A stretch of DNA of 64,000 bases from Lentisphaeria bacterium (GTDB lineage: Bacteria > Verrucomicrobiota > Lentisphaeria > Victivallales > UBA1829). Where the stretch lies: positions 1-64,000 of the forward strand of contig JAFTIQ010000034.1 in assembly GCA_017456805.1 (NCBI GenBank), given 5' to 3'. The notes under the pieces are model-generated. The model was not told where the DNA came from. It saw only the letters and a list, made by a program, of their open reading frames with translations, and searched no databases. Positions 50,355 to 60,290 of the stretch are shown here, piece by piece. The position numbers and the translations under genes were made by a program. Numbering within the stretch: position 1 is the stretch's first letter; each line of letters opens with the position of its first letter.

Positions 50355-53300
50355 TCAATAAAGGAAACCTTTCTGGGGCATGACTTTCTGAGTCAAAGGT
50401 TCTTCACAAAGAACTTTTCCGTTTTCTTCGATCCGGATTTTTCCGCCGGTTTTTCCAGTTTTCTGGAAGGTAACTGTCACTTTTCTGCCCTGAGGAGTTG
50501 TGAAAGAAACAGTTGCAGTCGCTGCATCCTGAGAGAGCGAAATACCTTCTGCAGGTTTTTCGCCGACATCGATCACGTTCAGGAAGTAATCCCGTTTTGC
50601 CGGAGTTTTCGGGGAAAGATTGATCCTCCATGAGCCGGCATACTGCAGGTTCTTAAAGATTTTTTTCGGACCATCCCAGTTGACCGATGCACCCATGAAC
50701 TCTTTGCCGGGACCGCCGATTTTGGTAATGACGCCATTTTCCGGAAGAAGCGTTGTACACCGGAGTATCCCGCCTTCATCAGTGACCTTGGCAGTCGTAA
50801 CATTTCCATTGATGACAGGCTCTTCGAGGAAGTGGAGGAGCCACTCTTTTTTGAATGTCGGATTTGTGGATTCCACGCGGTCAAAGACGATAAACACATC
50901 CGGCTGAATGTGGATGAACTGCCGGGTAAATTCTTTGCATTTTTTGACGGAATAAACCTTTGCGGCATCGCCAAGCGCATAGGAATAAAATTGATTGGTT
51001 GAGAAGGCTCGGCACTGTCCGCCGATTTTGGAGACCTGCCCGCCATCGGCATCTGCAAAATGGGGTTTATGCTTCTGATAAAGAGCCTCCCGCTCAGCGG
51101 CATCCCACATGTAACGGCTTTTCTGATAAACAGATTCACAATATGCGGTATCCTCGGGGAAGCGTTCTGAGGGATCATGGATCAGAATCGTATTGTGCGC
51201 ATTGGAGGCATTATGATATTTCCATGCACCGTACCAGGAATCCATGCGATATCCGGAATCGATTGCCAGATATCCGTTTTTGAAAATGGTGAAATGGTTT
51301 TCATCGCCGCGATTGTTGTGAGCTTCCACTGTTGCTCCGGTTACAAACAGCGCACGGGTATCATTTTTTCCGGTTCCGCTGTGCATAAAGACCGCACCGC
51401 CCGGGCGGAAATGACGTGCCAGAGCTTTATTCTGAACTGAATTTGCCTGAGGCGGCTTAACCTTCTCTATGTCATAAGCCAGATACCGCCGGAAGAATCC
51501 GTAGTAGTAAAGGGGAGCTTTTGTCCGGGGACGGATCCGTTTCGGATCATTGAAAAAGTCAATACTGTATTTTCCATCCATCCGCTGAATTGCCTCTGCA
51601 ATCATAGAAACTTCACCGGGGTATTGCGCACCATAAACACCCAGAGTCGCATACAGATGAGGAGAAATTCCAAACATTGCATTTGTGGAGTGGTCATTAT
51701 CTCCGAACCCATAGTTCCGGATCTTGACCTTCCCTTTTCCGGGAATGGAGTTCCAGAGAAACCATTCAGGGAAATACATCAAATGGGTCAGGAAGGGAAG
51801 CTTGACCGGTTTCTTGAAAGCAGTCCGCCACAAATAAAGAAAATCATAACTTGCCCAGGGATATTGTCCCGCTGAATAATTGATGGTCGGACTGGATAAC
51901 ATCCCGTCATCTTCTGCAGTGGTATCCCGATAGTTCAGACACTCCCGGTATTTCTTGTAGCCTTCCTTCAGCATACTGAGGGCAAGTTCATCGCAAACCC
52001 CTTCCCCATAGGCAAGGATCCCCATATACAGTTCATTATTGGCATCGCCATAGAACCCGGAGACTTTTCCGGATCCGCCATTGACTCCGAAATAAGGGCC
52101 CCACCAGCCATGACGGGCATATTTGATATTGACATCAATAAATTCTTTAAGATACTTCTTTGCCCGGGGGATATCCGTGTTCCAAATCCAGTCGAGTGCC
52201 GCCATATTTTCGATTCTTCCGATTGCGTACCAGGAAATCGCCGCCCGTTTTTCTGCTGTATCTTTATAAACGGCAAGGTTGTGATCAAGAAACTGCCAAG
52301 TCTTTTCGGCATACTTTTTCTCGTCTGTCAAAAGATATGCCAGAGCACAAGTCAGGGCTTCTTCCTCATAAAGCGCAGCGACTTCAACCTCCTGACTGGA
52401 ATAGGGTCTGGTATTGCCCACCGCACCCCGTTTTTTGACTTTCAGCGCAGGATCGATCTGGAAATGTTCCGCATCAGAGAGCAGTTGCTTCATCCCGATT
52501 TTCTGAGCCCATGCCTTGACCAGAGGAAGAGTATCTTTGTTGATATAGATTCTGGGATGATCCGTGCGGAGATCACTGATCCAGCTGAAATCTGAACGCA
52601 GAGGTCTATCAGCATTAAAACTTGCTCCGGCTTTCCACGGCTGACAGAACCAGGTGAACGCCTTCGTCCCGAACCCATTGATTTCCAACATCATGTAACC
52701 GACATTCACATTTCGTCCATGAAGCGAACGCACCTCTGTTTCCGCCGTGAACGTACCTTGCTTTCCGGACACGGGTTCCAATTGCCATACCTCATTTTCA
52801 TTCAATTGAAGCTTATTCCCGCGGGTGGAATCCATAAACCCGAGCGAAACTGCAGAGACCGGTTTCAGAGAACTTTCAACCGTCGCTTTCAACAACGCAT
52901 CTTCACACAGACACTTCCGGTCAACAAAAAAATTATTATCCAATGTCACTTTGATCCGGGGAACTTTGACCATACGGATATTTTTGATTCGAACATGTGC
53001 ATCATTGATTGAAAAAGAGTAGAAAATATTTCCGCTTTCGCGCATTTTCGGAGCGTTTTCATAGAGATTCTGAACGTAATATCCGCTTTCCGGCGCAGGA
53101 CTCCAGTAATATCTCGGACCTGTATTGACACACCAGCCGAACATGGAAAAACGATGTCCGGTTCCCACGATTTCCAAATCAAATTCCAGATAAGGGAACT
53201 CTTTGGATGCCGCGAGATACATGCCGACATCGCCTTTTTTTCCGATAGAATTGAATTCAAAACCATTCTCGATCTGCTTGATCTCACCGCCCCGGGCGCG

Positions 53301-53435
53301 CCAGCCGCGGACACCTTTCGGCGAAAATTTCAGCGGATTTCCGTTTTCCATCCATAATGTATTGGCATCCGGCTTGCTGATGATATCACCGCAAAGCATC
53401 ATCGGGATCAAACATAAAAACCAATATTTTTTCAT
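50355..53435 (-). CDS. Secreted heparinase II/III-family polysaccharide lyase
   Basis: 1026 residues with a signal peptide (MKKYWFLCLIPMMLCGD). Residues about 30-280 are a beta-rich front part; 290-620 form a helical toroid region (tyrosine- and tryptophan-rich, as in alginate-lyase-like folds); from about 680 the heparinase II/III beta-sandwich is clear: VEAHNNRGDENHFTIF, IDSGYRMDSWYG and NASNAHNTILIHD. Such enzymes cleave uronic-acid-containing polysaccharides by elimination in the periplasm or outside. The gene is downstream of a pseudopilin and an M14 peptidase on the same strand, probably part of one polysaccharide locus. Confidence 0.8.
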   Translation of the reverse strand: MKKYWFLCLIPMMLCGDIISKPDANTLWMENGNPLKFSPKGVRGWRARGGEIKQIENGFEFNSIGKKGDVGMYLAASKEFPYLEFDLEIVGTGHRFSMFGWCVNTGPRYYWSPAPESGYYVQNLYENAPKMRESGNIFYSFSINDAHVRIKNIRMVKVPRIKVTLDNNFFVDRKCLCEDALLKATVESSLKPVSAVSLGFMDSTRGNKLQLNENEVWQLEPVSGKQGTFTAETEVRSLHGRNVNVGYMMLEINGFGTKAFTWFCQPWKAGASFNADRPLRSDFSWISDLRTDHPRIYINKDTLPLVKAWAQKIGMKQLLSDAEHFQIDPALKVKKRGAVGNTRPYSSQEVEVAALYEEEALTCALAYLLTDEKKYAEKTWQFLDHNLAVYKDTAEKRAAISWYAIGRIENMAALDWIWNTDIPRAKKYLKEFIDVNIKYARHGWWGPYFGVNGGSGKVSGFYGDANNELYMGILAYGEGVCDELALSMLKEGYKKYRECLNYRDTTAEDDGMLSSPTINYSAGQYPWASYDFLYLWRTAFKKPVKLPFLTHLMYFPEWFLWNSIPGKGKVKIRNYGFGDNDHSTNAMFGISPHLYATLGVYGAQYPGEVSMIAEAIQRMDGKYSIDFFNDPKRIRPRTKAPLYYYGFFRRYLAYDIEKVKPPQANSVQNKALARHFRPGGAVFMHSGTGKNDTRALFVTGATVEAHNNRGDENHFTIFKNGYLAIDSGYRMDSWYGAWKYHNASNAHNTILIHDPSERFPEDTAYCESVYQKSRYMWDAAEREALYQKHKPHFADADGGQVSKIGGQCRAFSTNQFYSYALGDAAKVYSVKKCKEFTRQFIHIQPDVFIVFDRVESTNPTFKKEWLLHFLEEPVINGNVTTAKVTDEGGILRCTTLLPENGVITKIGGPGKEFMGASVNWDGPKKIFKNLQYAGSWRINLSPKTPAKRDYFLNVIDVGEKPAEGISLSQDAATATVSFTTPQGRKVTVTFQKTGKTGGKIRIEENGKVLCEEPLTQKVMPQKGFLY

Positions 53436-53525
53436 AACTCCTCCATTGAAAGTTTATTTTTTGAAAAGACAGATACGGAAGCTCCTGTACGCCCGTTTGA
53501 GAGCCGGCCCCGGAAATTGATCCTC

Positions 53526-54209
53526 TCAGTTTCCAAAACCGTTTGCCCAAATATTTTTATCCAGAATCTCACCATGCCGGCACAACTTCACATGTCCATC
53601 ATAAAAGAGAACCGTTACCTGTCTGCTGTGACGGTATTGCAGATTGCTTGCATAGTTGAAACCATCGCTGATAGCATCCGCAAAATGGGCAATACTGGAA
53701 CCATTCCGGATCCGTGCCAGTTTTTTATTTGTATATTTGGCATTTGTTGGATACGGATTGGGATAGGTATGGAAGCATGTATTCATAGCCGGTTTTCCCT
53801 GATATGTTCCGGCAAACTGATCTTTGGGAGAAGTTTCATTCATTTTCCCGGATGCACAGAATGGAGCATTAAATTTCGGAAGCTTCAAACTGTCAGCTAT
53901 CTTGGTGGCGTTTCCTCCGCGTCTCAACAGGACATCTCCAAAAATAATACCACCCCACCCGGAGGATGTTTCCCCGGCAAGAGCATACGCCATGCCCCAG
54001 CCATCAAAAGTCTGTGCATATTCCGCATCAATAAAATGGAGCTGTTTATAACTGTTCATACAAGAAGCTGCACGCCCTTTTTCCCGTGCCTGATTCAATG
54101 CAGGCAGCAGCATCCCCGCAAGAATTGCGATGATCGCAATCACGACAAGCAGCTCAATCAAGGTAAAGCTCTTCCGGCCGCTATCTTTTCTGAAACAAAT
54201 CATTTTCAT
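53526..54209 (-). CDS. Pseudopilin-like protein (prepilin leader, H-X9-DG motif)
   Basis: 227 residues. The class III leader reads [19 protein letters not shown] with a glycine-free cut site before Phe-Thr, followed by [17 protein letters not shown]. The C-terminal motif H-X9-DG is [15 protein letters not shown]. Proteins with both features are strongly expanded in Lentisphaerota and Planctomycetota; their function beyond type II secretion/pilus-like assembly is not known. The ATG at 54209 has AAGG close by; the longer frame starts at a TTG. It sits between the lyase and the M14 peptidase genes. Confidence 0.88.
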   Translation of the reverse strand: MKMICFRKDSGRKSFTLIELLVVIAIIAILAGMLLPALNQAREKGRAASCMNSYKQLHFIDAEYAQTFDGWGMAYALAGETSSGWGGIIFGDVLLRRGGNATKIADSLKLPKFNAPFCASGKMNETSPKDQFAGTYQGKPAMNTCFHTYPNPYPTNAKYTNKKLARIRNGSSIAHFADAISDGFNYASNLQYRHSRQVTVLFYDGHVKLCRHGEILDKNIWANGFGN

Positions 54210-54229
54210 TTTCCCTTCTCTGTTATTTT

Positions 54230-55270
54230 TCAAAAACGGTCTTTGAATTTTGTTTCAACACCAAATTTCATTATTTCTTCAAATAAAGTCAATCCAAGAT
54301 CAATGATCTCATCATGCGTAAACGGAATATTGACACATCCGTGGGGGAACTCATACAGCAGCGGCAAACCGCCGGATGCCATGTAAAGGATGTCCTGCAG
54401 AATAAATGCCTTGCTCTGCTGAAGATTCACTCTGTGATAAGGACGCAAATTCGCTTTGATCTGATTTGCCATGACACTTGCCGAGATCTGCTGAACCATC
54501 CGCAATCCGTTCTCCGTCAAAGTCGCCGCAGGAGTGCTCATCCCCGGATCAGCTTCACAGGCATGACAGGAAAGGATGCAGTCAGGGCGTTCCTCATGGA
54601 CCAGCCTGATGAGCGTTTGAGTTTCCGGCTGAATATCCCCGAAGAAATCATCATGCTGACAGTTTACACCGTTGTCGTTAAAATATGCGCCCAGCTGTTC
54701 GAACTCTTCCACTGGCAGCGGCATGATCTCTTTGTGTTCAGGATATTTGCAGGGACTTCCATCTTTCCAGATCCCGTGGGTATAATACTGATACACATCC
54801 AACGTCTGTCCAACCAGACTGTTCCGGCGGTATCTTGCTCTTCCATCCGGCTGGGAAAGCGGAACGATCACAATGCGGAACTGTTCTGCCAGTTTCAGAA
54901 GAGTATCATTTCTTCTTCCCCGCAAATCGACTCCATGTTCCAGAAGATTGATAAAATTGATCAGTCCAGCGGTCCCTTCCACTTCTGCGCCATGGATCGC
55001 ACCATAGATAAAAAGAGAAAGTTTTTTCCGTTCGGGAGCCCGGGTGTAAAGTTCCGGTTTCTTTGCCGCGAATGCAGAGGAAAAAGAGACGGTTTGCGGA
55101 AGATCCTCTTTCTCGCCATAGGCATAGGCGAGGATTTCCCGTCCCCCGGCAGAGTATCCTGCAACTGATACGGTTCCTTTTGTTACATTGTTTTCAAGAT
55201 ACGCTTTCACCCCATCCAGAGAGGTGATCCAGTACTCCGGCTCCTGAATATATATTTCCGTAATGCTCAT
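54230..55270 (-). CDS. M14-family zinc carboxypeptidase
   Basis: 346 residues. Zinc ligands in [14 protein letters not shown] (HxxE) near residue 95 and in SCHACEAD near 240; substrate-binding [12 protein letters not shown] near 150; catalytic glutamate in LLYEFPHG near 310. This places it in the M14 carboxypeptidase clan. There is no signal peptide, so it should act in the cytoplasm, perhaps on peptides or amide-linked sugar products. Start at 55270 has AGGG 8 nt upstream. The transcript likely continues into the pseudopilin gene 20 nt downstream. Confidence 0.82.
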   Translation of the reverse strand: MSITEIYIQEPEYWITSLDGVKAYLENNVTKGTVSVAGYSAGGREILAYAYGEKEDLPQTVSFSSAFAAKKPELYTRAPERKKLSLFIYGAIHGAEVEGTAGLINFINLLEHGVDLRGRRNDTLLKLAEQFRIVIVPLSQPDGRARYRRNSLVGQTLDVYQYYTHGIWKDGSPCKYPEHKEIMPLPVEEFEQLGAYFNDNGVNCQHDDFFGDIQPETQTLIRLVHEERPDCILSCHACEADPGMSTPAATLTENGLRMVQQISASVMANQIKANLRPYHRVNLQQSKAFILQDILYMASGGLPLLYEFPHGCVNIPFTHDEIIDLGLTLFEEIMKFGVETKFKDRF

Positions 55271-55317
55271 TATTGACCCTGTCATTATTTTTATATTTCA
55301 ATTCATTCCTCATTATA

Positions 55318-55346
55318 CATATAACTCATTTTTCTGATTTTGTCAA
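55318..55346 (-). promoter_or_regulatory. Promoter of the M14-pseudopilin-lyase operon
   Basis: Minus-strand TTGACA (55346-55341), 17-bp spacer, TATATG (55323-55318). It is back to back with the regulator promoter at 55397-55424, about 50 bp apart. Confidence 0.45.
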
Positions 55347-55396
55347 GCCTTCATTCAAAAATAAACAAATTTTAATAACCGGGTCAAAAAAACAGC

Positions 55397-55424
55397 TTGA
55401 CAAAACATTTTTTTCTGATATATT
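55397..55424 (+). promoter_or_regulatory. Promoter of the second GntR/LacI-type regulator
   Basis: TTGACA (55397-55402), 16-bp spacer, TATATT (55419-55424), the closest match to the consensus in the window. Confidence 0.7.
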
Positions 55425-55479
55425 ATTCCCGAAATCAAACGGGATTAAAATTTGTAAAAATACAACAGGAATCCGGATC

Positions 55480-56520
55480 ATGAGCGGCGAAAAAGAACAA
55501 TTTATTGTAAATTATCTTCTGGAAAAAATCGAAGCAGGCAGTTATAAAATCGGAGAACGGGTCCCATCCGAATATCAGCTTGCCCGCAAATTCAATATTG
55601 ATAAAGGAACCGCAAACCGGGCAGTCTCCCAGCTGGTCACACGGGGATATCTCAAACGCACCCGGGGCGCAGGAGGAACCGTTCTGATCCGGAAAGATTT
55701 CTTCCCCGAAAAACGAATCGTTTATACCGGCTGTTTCCCCACACACCACTCCTTTTATTCCCGGATGCTCCAGGGGCTGATCAACGGAACTCATGCAGCC
55801 GGATACAACTTCACCGTTGTTCCCATGACAGGACAGAAAAATATGCAGGTGCTGGAAGAACGGATCGAAAGCCTCAATCCCTGCGCCATTTTTATCGGAG
55901 GAGAAACGGACTCAATCAATCTTCCGGATGTTCCGGTGTTCTGCGTCGACACCCTGCGTCCTCACGGAAAAAAAGAGCTTTCGTATCATATTAACGCAGA
56001 CAACTTCATGGCTGGAAAAATCCTGCTGGAAGAAGTCTGGAAACGCGGACACCGCAAGGCATTGCATTTTTCCTCTCCCATTGAGATTCTGGTTCAGCGG
56101 GAACGTTTTCTGGGAGCTCAGAAGCGGGCAGAAGAGCTGGGCGTTGATCTCAGGGAAATCAATATTGCCTCCCTGCCCATTCATAATATTTCCGCATTCG
56201 AAAAATATGTCCGGAAACTGATCCGTGACTATACCGTTATCATTTGTGAAAATGACATTCAGGCGGCAGATCTGATCGGACAATGCCGGAGAATCGGACT
56301 CAATATCCCGGAAGATCTCTCCGTGTGCGGATATATTTCCGGTCCGGAATTTCATCATTTTTACCGGATCTCGTCCATCGATTTCAACCCGAAAGGGATG
56401 GGGGAATATGCTCTTTCTCTCGCCATGCGGGTCATCGGAGGAGAGACGGATCTGCCCCATTCAGAACTGCTCCCGGTCACATTTTTCGAAGGGGAAACCC
56501 TGAAAGATATCAGACTCTGA
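55480..56520 (+). CDS. GntR/LacI-type transcriptional regulator
   Basis: 346 residues. N-terminal GntR winged helix (ERVPSEYQLARKFNIDKGTA, GYLKRTRGAGGTVL) followed by a LacI-like sugar-binding sensor (FSSPIEILVQRERFLGAQKR; PEDLSVCGYISGPEF; DFNPKGMGEYAL). The start at 55480 has AGGA 9 nt upstream and fits the promoter. It is divergent from the M14-pseudopilin-lyase genes and precedes the lipoprotein and glycosidase genes, so it is the best candidate to control this polysaccharide region. Confidence 0.85.
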   Translation: MSGEKEQFIVNYLLEKIEAGSYKIGERVPSEYQLARKFNIDKGTANRAVSQLVTRGYLKRTRGAGGTVLIRKDFFPEKRIVYTGCFPTHHSFYSRMLQGLINGTHAAGYNFTVVPMTGQKNMQVLEERIESLNPCAIFIGGETDSINLPDVPVFCVDTLRPHGKKELSYHINADNFMAGKILLEEVWKRGHRKALHFSSPIEILVQRERFLGAQKRAEELGVDLREINIASLPIHNISAFEKYVRKLIRDYTVIICENDIQAADLIGQCRRIGLNIPEDLSVCGYISGPEFHHFYRISSIDFNPKGMGEYALSLAMRVIGGETDLPHSELLPVTFFEGETLKDIRL

Positions 56521-56531
56521 TTTCCCGGATC

Positions 56532-57395
56532 TTACTTCGCAGGTTCGTCAGGAACCTGATCTGTTTCCACCAGAGAGAATCCATCCACAAGCAGTTTTGC
56601 TCCCTTTTGAGGCTTCCGGTTCCAGTTGCCGAACCAGACGAAGGGACGTGCATAGACAGTTCCCTTCCAGAACTGTTTGCCCGGGGCTCCCGGCTTGTCA
56701 TAAATCCCGGAAAGGATCGCGGTACAGACCTTTCCTTCCCCTGCGGGCATCCAGCCGCTTGCAAGATAATACATCGGTGCCCCGTAGGGAGTATGGAAGC
56801 GGATCTTTGTGCCTGCGGGATAATCTTTTTTCAATGCGCTTCTCAGCTCCAGACGGAGATTTCCATCGGCTGTTTTTTCGACTTTCGTACACGCGGGCGA
56901 GAGATCCATGTTGGGAATATCGCTGCAATCTTCTTTGACATGGAATGCCGTCCGCAGATTTTTGATTTTGTGAAAATCAGGAATCATCTTAACGATCATA
57001 AACTTATCGCCTTTTTTTGCAGAAATGACTTCAGAATATCCCAAACCTGCATGGACGACGTGGCTGTAAGTCAATTTCCGTTTCTGAGCATCGAAGAGCT
57101 CAAAGCCCATATATCCGCTGGCGGGCAATGCCGGATCAAGAGTTCTGAATCTGACTTTAAAAATATAAGTTTTCGCGGGGTTGATGGGGATATATTCATT
57201 ATAAATGAGCGGAGTCGGATAATTCCCGTACAAAATAAAGCAGGGTCCATACGTTCCGGCATGTTCCGGAGCAAACTCCACCTTCCCGGACCACTTTTTC
57301 GGGTTCGCCTGATCCACGATCAGTTCTTTTGAGGTGGTACACCCAGTGAGAAGCAGAGTTCCTGCAGCCAGAAGCAAAAACAAAGATTTCAGCAT
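56532..57395 (-). CDS. Lipoprotein of unknown function
   Basis: 287 residues with a lipoprotein signal (LLLAAGTLLLTGC, Cys near 19). The mature part is beta-rich, without repeats, and reads like a carbohydrate-binding-type jelly roll in its first 150 residues (DPALPASGYMGFELFDA; then NPAKTYIFKVRFRT), which is suggestive only. The start at 57395 lies behind AGGA and a very good promoter at 57434-57461; the long frame to 57476 begins upstream of that promoter. Convergent with the regulator (11 nt between stops). Confidence 0.6.
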   Translation of the reverse strand: MLKSLFLLLAAGTLLLTGCTTSKELIVDQANPKKWSGKVEFAPEHAGTYGPCFILYGNYPTPLIYNEYIPINPAKTYIFKVRFRTLDPALPASGYMGFELFDAQKRKLTYSHVVHAGLGYSEVISAKKGDKFMIVKMIPDFHKIKNLRTAFHVKEDCSDIPNMDLSPACTKVEKTADGNLRLELRSALKKDYPAGTKIRFHTPYGAPMYYLASGWMPAGEGKVCTAILSGIYDKPGAPGKQFWKGTVYARPFVWFGNWNRKPQKGAKLLVDGFSLVETDQVPDEPAK

Positions 57396-57433
57396 AAAAG
57401 AATCCTTTCTGAAAAATATTGAAGTCCGATTGT

Positions 57434-57461
57434 AATATATTGCAGAAAAACGATTTGTCAA
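57434..57461 (-). promoter_or_regulatory. Promoter of the lipoprotein gene
   Basis: Minus-strand TTGACA (57461-57456), 16-bp spacer, TATATT (57439-57434). Confidence 0.7.
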
Positions 57462-57565
57462 ACAAATTTCTGTCATCGGAATATTTACGGGATGCCTCTC
57501 CCGTTCAGGAGATCTGATTGAGGGGTGAAACTCTGTAAAAATACCTCCATCTGAAGTTCCGGGAT

Positions 57566-57593
57566 TTGATTTTTACTCAAAGCCATCTATATT
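57566..57593 (+). promoter_or_regulatory. Promoter of the GH1-GH29-gpsA operon
   Basis: TTGATT (57566-57571), 16-bp spacer, TATATT (57588-57593); ATG of the GH1 gene 31 nt further on. Confidence 0.6.
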
Positions 57594-57623
57594 ACAACAA
57601 TAACTCAATACCAGGAGCATAAA

Positions 57624-58967
57624 ATGTACAGTAAGTTTCCGGATAATTTTCTGTTTGGAGCTGCAACCAGTTCCCTTCAAGTGGAAGGGTCCCCCAATGC
57701 TGATGGTGCAGGTTTGACCACCTGGCAGGTCGCCGCGAATACTCCGGGGATCATCCGCGACGGATGCAATTTTGAAGTTGCCTGCGATCACTTCAATCGG
57801 TATCGCGATGATATCAAACTCATGAAAGATATGGGGATCCAGGCGTACCGTTTTTCCATCAACTGGGCTCGGATCTTTCCCGGCGGTTACGGAAAATTCA
57901 ATCAGAAAGGCATGGATTTTTACAAACGGCTGAGCGAAGAACTTCTGAAACAGGGGATCCGTCCTTTTGCAACATTGCATCACTGGGAACTGCCTCAGGC
58001 GCTGGAAGAACAATTCGGCGGCTGGCGTGCAAAAGAGACTGCCCGCTATTTCGGAGAATATGCCGCAACTGTCGGCAAAGAACTCTCCGGACTCGTTCAC
58101 AACTACTTTACGGTCAACGAAATTTCAAACTTTACAGATGCCTGTTACAACACTCAGGGAGCCTATTTTCCTCCTATGGTCAAATGTTCGCTGAAAGAGG
58201 AACGGCAAGCGGTTCATAACGCGCTGCTCGGACACGGGCTGGCGGTTCAGGCTCTGCGTGCCAATGCCTCCGGCGAACTGGAAATCGGGCTTGCGGAAAA
58301 CCCGGCTGTCTACATCCCGGCAATCGAAACTCCGGAGAATGTCAAAGCGGCAAATCAGGCATTCCGGATGGCAAATGCAGCGAAACTCACAGCCATCTGC
58401 GAAGGAAAGTATCCGGAAGAGTATCTCGCTGATTTGAAAGAAGATGCACCGGAATTTACCGAAGAGGAAATGAAGATCATCCATGCTCCGCTGGACTTCA
58501 TCGGACTGAATATTTATGTCGGCGAGTATATCGTTGCAGACGGTGACGGTTACAAGATCCTGCCCTTCCCTGAGGGCTATCCCATTACGCAGATGACATG
58601 GGGACGCGTCACACCGGAAGCATTGTACTGGGGAGTTCGTTCCATCCATGATCTCTGGGGTGCAAAAAAGTATTACATCACGGAAAACGGCTGTGCAACT
58701 CTTGACAAGGTGGATCATGGAGAAGTCTATGATACGGAACGTGTTATGTTCCTGCGATCCTATCTTCAAAACCTGCTCCGTGCCGGGAATGAAAACATCA
58801 ACATTGCCGGTTATTTTGCCTGGAGTTTCTTTGACAATTTTGAATGGCGCGAAGGTTATACCAAACGGTTCGGCATCGTCCGGGTGGATTATGATACCCA
58901 GAAACGCACCCCGAAACTCAGTGCAAAATTCTATCAGGAACTGATCAAAAGCAAACAATTATTATAA
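57624..58967 (+). CDS. Glycoside hydrolase family 1 (beta-glucosidase/beta-galactosidase type)
   Basis: 447 residues, the normal GH1 length. Blocks: FLFGAATSSLQVEG at the N-terminus, YRFSINWARIFP, TLHHWELPQALEEQFGGW, the acid/base region YFTVNEISNF near 165 (usual TxNEP), and the nucleophile region YYITENGCA near 350. The proline after NE is replaced by Ile, a small oddity. No signal peptide, so it acts on imported di- or oligosaccharides. First gene of an operon: GH29 follows by 13 nt. Confidence 0.9.
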   Translation: MYSKFPDNFLFGAATSSLQVEGSPNADGAGLTTWQVAANTPGIIRDGCNFEVACDHFNRYRDDIKLMKDMGIQAYRFSINWARIFPGGYGKFNQKGMDFYKRLSEELLKQGIRPFATLHHWELPQALEEQFGGWRAKETARYFGEYAATVGKELSGLVHNYFTVNEISNFTDACYNTQGAYFPPMVKCSLKEERQAVHNALLGHGLAVQALRANASGELEIGLAENPAVYIPAIETPENVKAANQAFRMANAAKLTAICEGKYPEEYLADLKEDAPEFTEEEMKIIHAPLDFIGLNIYVGEYIVADGDGYKILPFPEGYPITQMTWGRVTPEALYWGVRSIHDLWGAKKYYITENGCATLDKVDHGEVYDTERVMFLRSYLQNLLRAGNENINIAGYFAWSFFDNFEWREGYTKRFGIVRVDYDTQKRTPKLSAKFYQELIKSKQLL

Positions 58968-58980
58968 AGGAAAACAGATC

Positions 58981-60249
58981 ATGACTTATGAAGAAAGAAT
59001 GAAATGGTTCCGGGAAGCCCGGTTTGGTATTTATGTTCATTTCGGCTTGTACTCCATTCTCGGCAGAGGCGAATGGACCATGTATTCAGAACGCATTCCC
59101 GCCGCAGAATATGCCCAGTTTGCAGATCAGTTCAACCCTGCCCCCGGCTGCGCCAGAGAATGGGTGGAAACCGCAAAAGCTGCCGGTGCAAAATATATGG
59201 TTCTCACCACCAGACACCATGAAGGATTCTGTCTGTTCGACAGCCGGTATTCCGATTTCACCAGTGTTAACCACGGCTGCAAACGGGATATTGTCCGGGA
59301 ATATGTGGAAGCTGCCCGGGAAGCCGGACTGAAAGTCGGCTTGTACTACTCTCTGCTGGATTGGCGTTTCCCCGGTTACTTTGAACCGGAAAAATATCCG
59401 GAATCCAAAGAAGCCCTTCTGAGACAGATCCACGGACAGGTCCGTGAACTTATGACCAATTACGGTCAGATCGATCTTCTCGAATATGACGGCGGCTGGG
59501 ATGCCAGACTCAAGCTGGACAAACAGGGCTGGGCGGATTTCTGGCAGGCTGATAAACTCAACGCCATGGTCCGCGAACTTCAGCCGGCAATCATCATCAA
59601 TGACCGATCCGGCAAAAAAGAAGATATCGAAACCCCCGAACAGGTGGTTCGTGCCGGAAAAGAGCTCATGACCGAAAGCTGCATGTGCATCGGCGATTCC
59701 TGCGCATGGGGCTATACCCGGTTCAATCCCAACTGGAAAACCTCTGAACAGCTTCTTCAGCATTTGATCCAGGCAGCTCAGCTGGATGGAAATTACCTGC
59801 TCAACATCGGACCCGATCCTCAGGGACATATCAGAAACGAAGAAATCGAACGTGTTCAGCAAGTCGGGATCTGGCTTCAGAAAAACGGCGAAGCTGTTTA
59901 CAACTCAGAACGCTGCGCTCTGATCGGTTCCTCCCAGCCCGGGCTGGTTGACTTGAACCTTCAGGGTCCCTGGACCCGCAAAGGCAAAATCGGCTACTGG
60001 TGTATTTTCCGCTGGCCCGGCAACACGGCAACGGCTGTCATGGTTGGAACTCCTGTCAAGCGTGTAACTCTGCTTGCCACCGGAGAAGAATTCCAGTTCC
60101 AGTGGAATGAAGCGACAGGACGGCTGAAGATCTCCGGTTTGCCTGCCCTGCCCCCCGATCCGCTTGCCTCGGTTCTGAAGGTGGAATTTGAAAACATTCC
60201 GGAACGCAAAAAAGAAGAAGATCTTTCCAGCTGGATCTCCGGCAATTAA
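58981..60249 (+). CDS. Glycoside hydrolase family 29 (alpha-L-fucosidase)
   Basis: 422 residues. GH29 blocks: WFREARFGIYVHFGLYSI at the start, KYMVLTTRHHEGFCLFDS, GLKVGLYYSLLDW, and DLLEYDGGW near 165-173 with the nucleophile Asp (usual WFDG), then GNYLLNIGPDPQG. It releases alpha-linked fucose. There is no signal peptide, so it is intracellular and works downstream of import. It is next to GH1 and gpsA, consistent with use of fucosylated host or plant glycans. Confidence 0.87.
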   Translation: MTYEERMKWFREARFGIYVHFGLYSILGRGEWTMYSERIPAAEYAQFADQFNPAPGCAREWVETAKAAGAKYMVLTTRHHEGFCLFDSRYSDFTSVNHGCKRDIVREYVEAAREAGLKVGLYYSLLDWRFPGYFEPEKYPESKEALLRQIHGQVRELMTNYGQIDLLEYDGGWDARLKLDKQGWADFWQADKLNAMVRELQPAIIINDRSGKKEDIETPEQVVRAGKELMTESCMCIGDSCAWGYTRFNPNWKTSEQLLQHLIQAAQLDGNYLLNIGPDPQGHIRNEEIERVQQVGIWLQKNGEAVYNSERCALIGSSQPGLVDLNLQGPWTRKGKIGYWCIFRWPGNTATAVMVGTPVKRVTLLATGEEFQFQWNEATGRLKISGLPALPPDPLASVLKVEFENIPERKKEEDLSSWISGN

Positions 60250-60290
60250 AAAGAAGAACAGCCCCCCTAACAGAATCAGGAGATTCAATT